Assembly (NCBI GenBank): GCA_943331145.2
Contig: CALQKL020000029.1
Span: 1 to 14,748, forward strand
DNA from: Chitinophaga pinensis
GTDB taxonomy: Bacteria; Bacteroidota; Bacteroidia; Chitinophagales; Chitinophagaceae
Direction: 5' to 3'
DNA length: 14,748 nt
The translations under genes and the position numbers were made by a program. Under the pieces are notes generated by a model. The model was not told the DNA's origin, did not search any database, and saw only the letters and a list, made by a program, of their open reading frames with translations. Position 1 is the first letter of the stretch. Each line of letters starts with the position of its first letter. Shown piece after piece: positions 13,183 to 14,748 of the stretch.

Positions 13183-14667
13183 ATGGGATTATTTACAAAA
13201 AAGCCGATTCATTTATTGATGCAAGAAGCGGGAGATTCAGAGAAAGGGATGAAAAGAACTTTAACTGCTGGAGCATTAGTTGCCTTAGGCATTGGTGCCA
13301 TTATTGGAGCAGGATTGTTTGTACGTACAGCTGCAGCTGCGGCTCAAAATGCAGGTCCATCAGTTACGATTGGTTTTATTGTTGCAGCAATTGGTTGTGC
13401 TTTAGCCGGACTTTGTTATGCGGAGTTGTCTTCATCTATTCCAATTTCGGGTAGTGCATATACATATACATATGCAACAATGGGAGAGTTGTTGGCATGG
13501 GTAAGTGGATGGGATTTGGTATTGGAATACGCTGTGGGAGCAGCTACTGTAGGAATTGCATGGAGTGAATATTTGAATAATTTACTTACACAAGTTTTAC
13601 ATGTAAAGGCAATTCCATTTGAATGGTGTCATTCTCCTTTTGAGCACTCAATACCTGATGCGGTAACAGGAGTCGTTCACTCAGGTATTATCAATCTACC
13701 TGCATTAGGTATTGTTAGTTTACTGAGTTTGTTGCTTATAAAAGGAACACAAGAATCTGCATTTGTAAATGGCTTAATCGTTATTACCAAAGTATCAATT
13801 GTAATTTTAATTATCGTTTTAGGTTGGGGATTCATTCAATCAACCAATCATGAAATTTATATACCAGAACCAACCATATATAAAGACAGTCAAGGCATTT
13901 CACATAATTTTGGTGGCATCATGGGTATTCTTGGTGCGGCTGGTGTGGTGTTTTTTGCGTTTATTGGTTTTGATGCGGTGAGTACTGCTGCTCAAGAAAC
14001 TAAAAATCCTAAAACCGCGATGCCTATTGGTATCTTAGGTTCATTGGCTGTTTGTACGGTTTTGTACATTTTATTTGCACATGTTCTAACAGGAATTGCA
14101 CCCGTTGAATTTTTTAGAACAGATGGTAAAGAAGCTTCTGTGGTTGCTGCTATTAATAAGTTTATGCCAGGTTATGCATGGTTAGGTAAATTGGTTACGG
14201 TAGCAATTTTGGCAGGATTCTCTTCTGTAATCTTGGTAATGCTATTAGGACAAAGCCGTGTGTTTTATTCAATGAGTAAAGATGGTTTATTGCCTGCAGT
14301 TTTTAGCGAATTGCATCCGAAATTTAAAACACCTTACAAAGCAAACTTGATTATTTTGGTACTTGTTGGTGCATTTGCAGCATTTATTCCTGGTGATGTT
14401 GTTGGAGATATGACCAGCATTGGTACTTTGTTTGCATTTATTCTTGTATGTGCTGCGGTAATTATTTTAAGAAAAACAGATCCAGATTTACCACGTCAAT
14501 TCAAAACGCCTTGGGTTCCAATTGTTCCAATATTGGGAATCATTGTTTGTGCCGCTATGATTTTTGGATTGGGTTGGACCAACTGGCTTAGATTGTTTGG
14601 TTGGTTGGCCATTGGTTTTGTAATCTACTTTGGGTATAGCAAAAACAAAAGTCATCTAAAAGATTAA
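13183..14667 (+). CDS. APC-family amino acid permease (cationic amino acid transporter-like)
   Basis: A 494-residue inner-membrane permease with about 12-14 helices of the amino acid-polyamine-organocation family, nearest in look to the CAT/YfnA branch. Landmarks: TM1 G36-I-G-A-I-I-G-A-G-L-F46, the substrate-binding unwound glycine motif; TM3 region AELSSSIPISGSAYTYTYATMGELLAWVSGWDLVLEY; and TM6 FFAFIGFDAVSTAAQETKNPKTAMPIGI, the family signature for CAT-like permeases. A short soluble loop with polar residues (around KDSQGISHNFGG) precedes TM6. The substrate is an amino acid, not further defined. The frame is open from an ATG at 13135, but the stretch before 13183 (MSYFSAYFTKIKLKII) is unlike relatives, whereas MGLFTKKPIHLLMQEAGDSEKGMKRTL is the usual beginning, so I choose 13183. 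It is divergent from the DAACS operon and closed by a strong terminator 19 bp downstream. Confidence 0.94.
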   Translation: MGLFTKKPIHLLMQEAGDSEKGMKRTLTAGALVALGIGAIIGAGLFVRTAAAAAQNAGPSVTIGFIVAAIGCALAGLCYAELSSSIPISGSAYTYTYATMGELLAWVSGWDLVLEYAVGAATVGIAWSEYLNNLLTQVLHVKAIPFEWCHSPFEHSIPDAVTGVVHSGIINLPALGIVSLLSLLLIKGTQESAFVNGLIVITKVSIVILIIVLGWGFIQSTNHEIYIPEPTIYKDSQGISHNFGGIMGILGAAGVVFFAFIGFDAVSTAAQETKNPKTAMPIGILGSLAVCTVLYILFAHVLTGIAPVEFFRTDGKEASVVAAINKFMPGYAWLGKLVTVAILAGFSSVILVMLLGQSRVFYSMSKDGLLPAVFSELHPKFKTPYKANLIILVLVGAFAAFIPGDVVGDMTSIGTLFAFILVCAAVIILRKTDPDLPRQFKTPWVPIVPILGIIVCAAMIFGLGWTNWLRLFGWLAIGFVIYFGYSKNKSHLKD

Positions 14668-14686
14668 TTTAAAAATTCTATATTTT

Positions 14687-14729
14687 AAAAATCCACTTAC
14701 TGGCTTAGTCCTTTAAGTGGATTTTTTTT
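14687..14729 (+). terminator. Strong Rho-independent terminator after the permease gene
   Basis: The arms AAAAATCCACTTA (14687-14699) and TAAGTGGATTTTT (14714-14726) are a perfect 13-bp inverted repeat with a 14-nt loop. The T-run continues to 14729. The A-rich left flank means it could also stop transcription coming from the right. Confidence 0.9.
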
Positions 14730-14748
14730 GTAAACTAATTTTAATAAA

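Overview
The window looks like a piece of chromosome from a Bacteroidota member (Chitinophagales, Sphingobacteriales or Flavobacteriia-like; this placement is by protein flavour, not by a database search). The DNA is clearly AT-rich. Genes start in A-rich leaders without Shine-Dalgarno sequences, several starts are preceded by the Bacteroidota -7 promoter element TAnnTTTG, and signal peptides often end in an Ala-Gln junction. There are no tRNA, rRNA, CRISPR, phage or transposase genes.

Layout. (1) 1-287: the C-terminal part of a PyrR-like phosphoribosyltransferase, cut by the window edge. (2) 288-644: a gene-free block made almost entirely of repeats: inverted arms, two copies of a REP-like palindrome around a terminator-like hairpin, and a 9-bp tandem array. 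(3) 645-1583 (-): a DUF2279/YfiM-like envelope protein, apparently with a TTG start. It is divergent from (4) a + strand cluster at 1679-4391: phosphohexomutase, protein-L-isoaspartate methyltransferase (with an odd Gly-to-Met change in its SAM loop) and a small membrane protein. (5) 4411-4818 (-): a secreted protein of unknown function. (6) 4874-8759: a stress and metal group, with a flavin-binding PNPOx-like protein (-), a tandem-domain universal stress protein (+), an unlisted 51-residue membrane protein (-) with its own promoter and terminator, and an Nramp metal transporter fused to a C-terminal Usp domain (+). (7) 8813-9283: a lipoprotein of unknown function. (8) 9331-9519: two REP-like palindromes flanked by a 40-bp direct repeat that duplicates the last codons of the neighbouring MFS gene. 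(9) 12762 to 9479 (-): a likely transport operon in the order DAACS symporter, DedA-family protein, MFS transporter. (10) 13183-14667 (+): an APC-family amino-acid permease closed by a strong terminator.

How the genes work together. The phosphohexomutase group is core sugar-phosphate metabolism plus protein repair. The Usp, PNPOx and Nramp-Usp genes plausibly form a stress-responsive set in which metal uptake is coupled to nucleotide sensing by the fused Usp domain. The right half is devoted to uptake of organic acids or amino acids.

I did not find a defence system, biosynthetic cluster or other clearly new multi-gene system. The most original observations are the 51-residue membrane protein gene, the REP-like palindromes sitting between a gene end and its 40-bp duplicate, the nested repeat block at 288-644, and the Nramp-Usp fusion beside a free-standing Usp.
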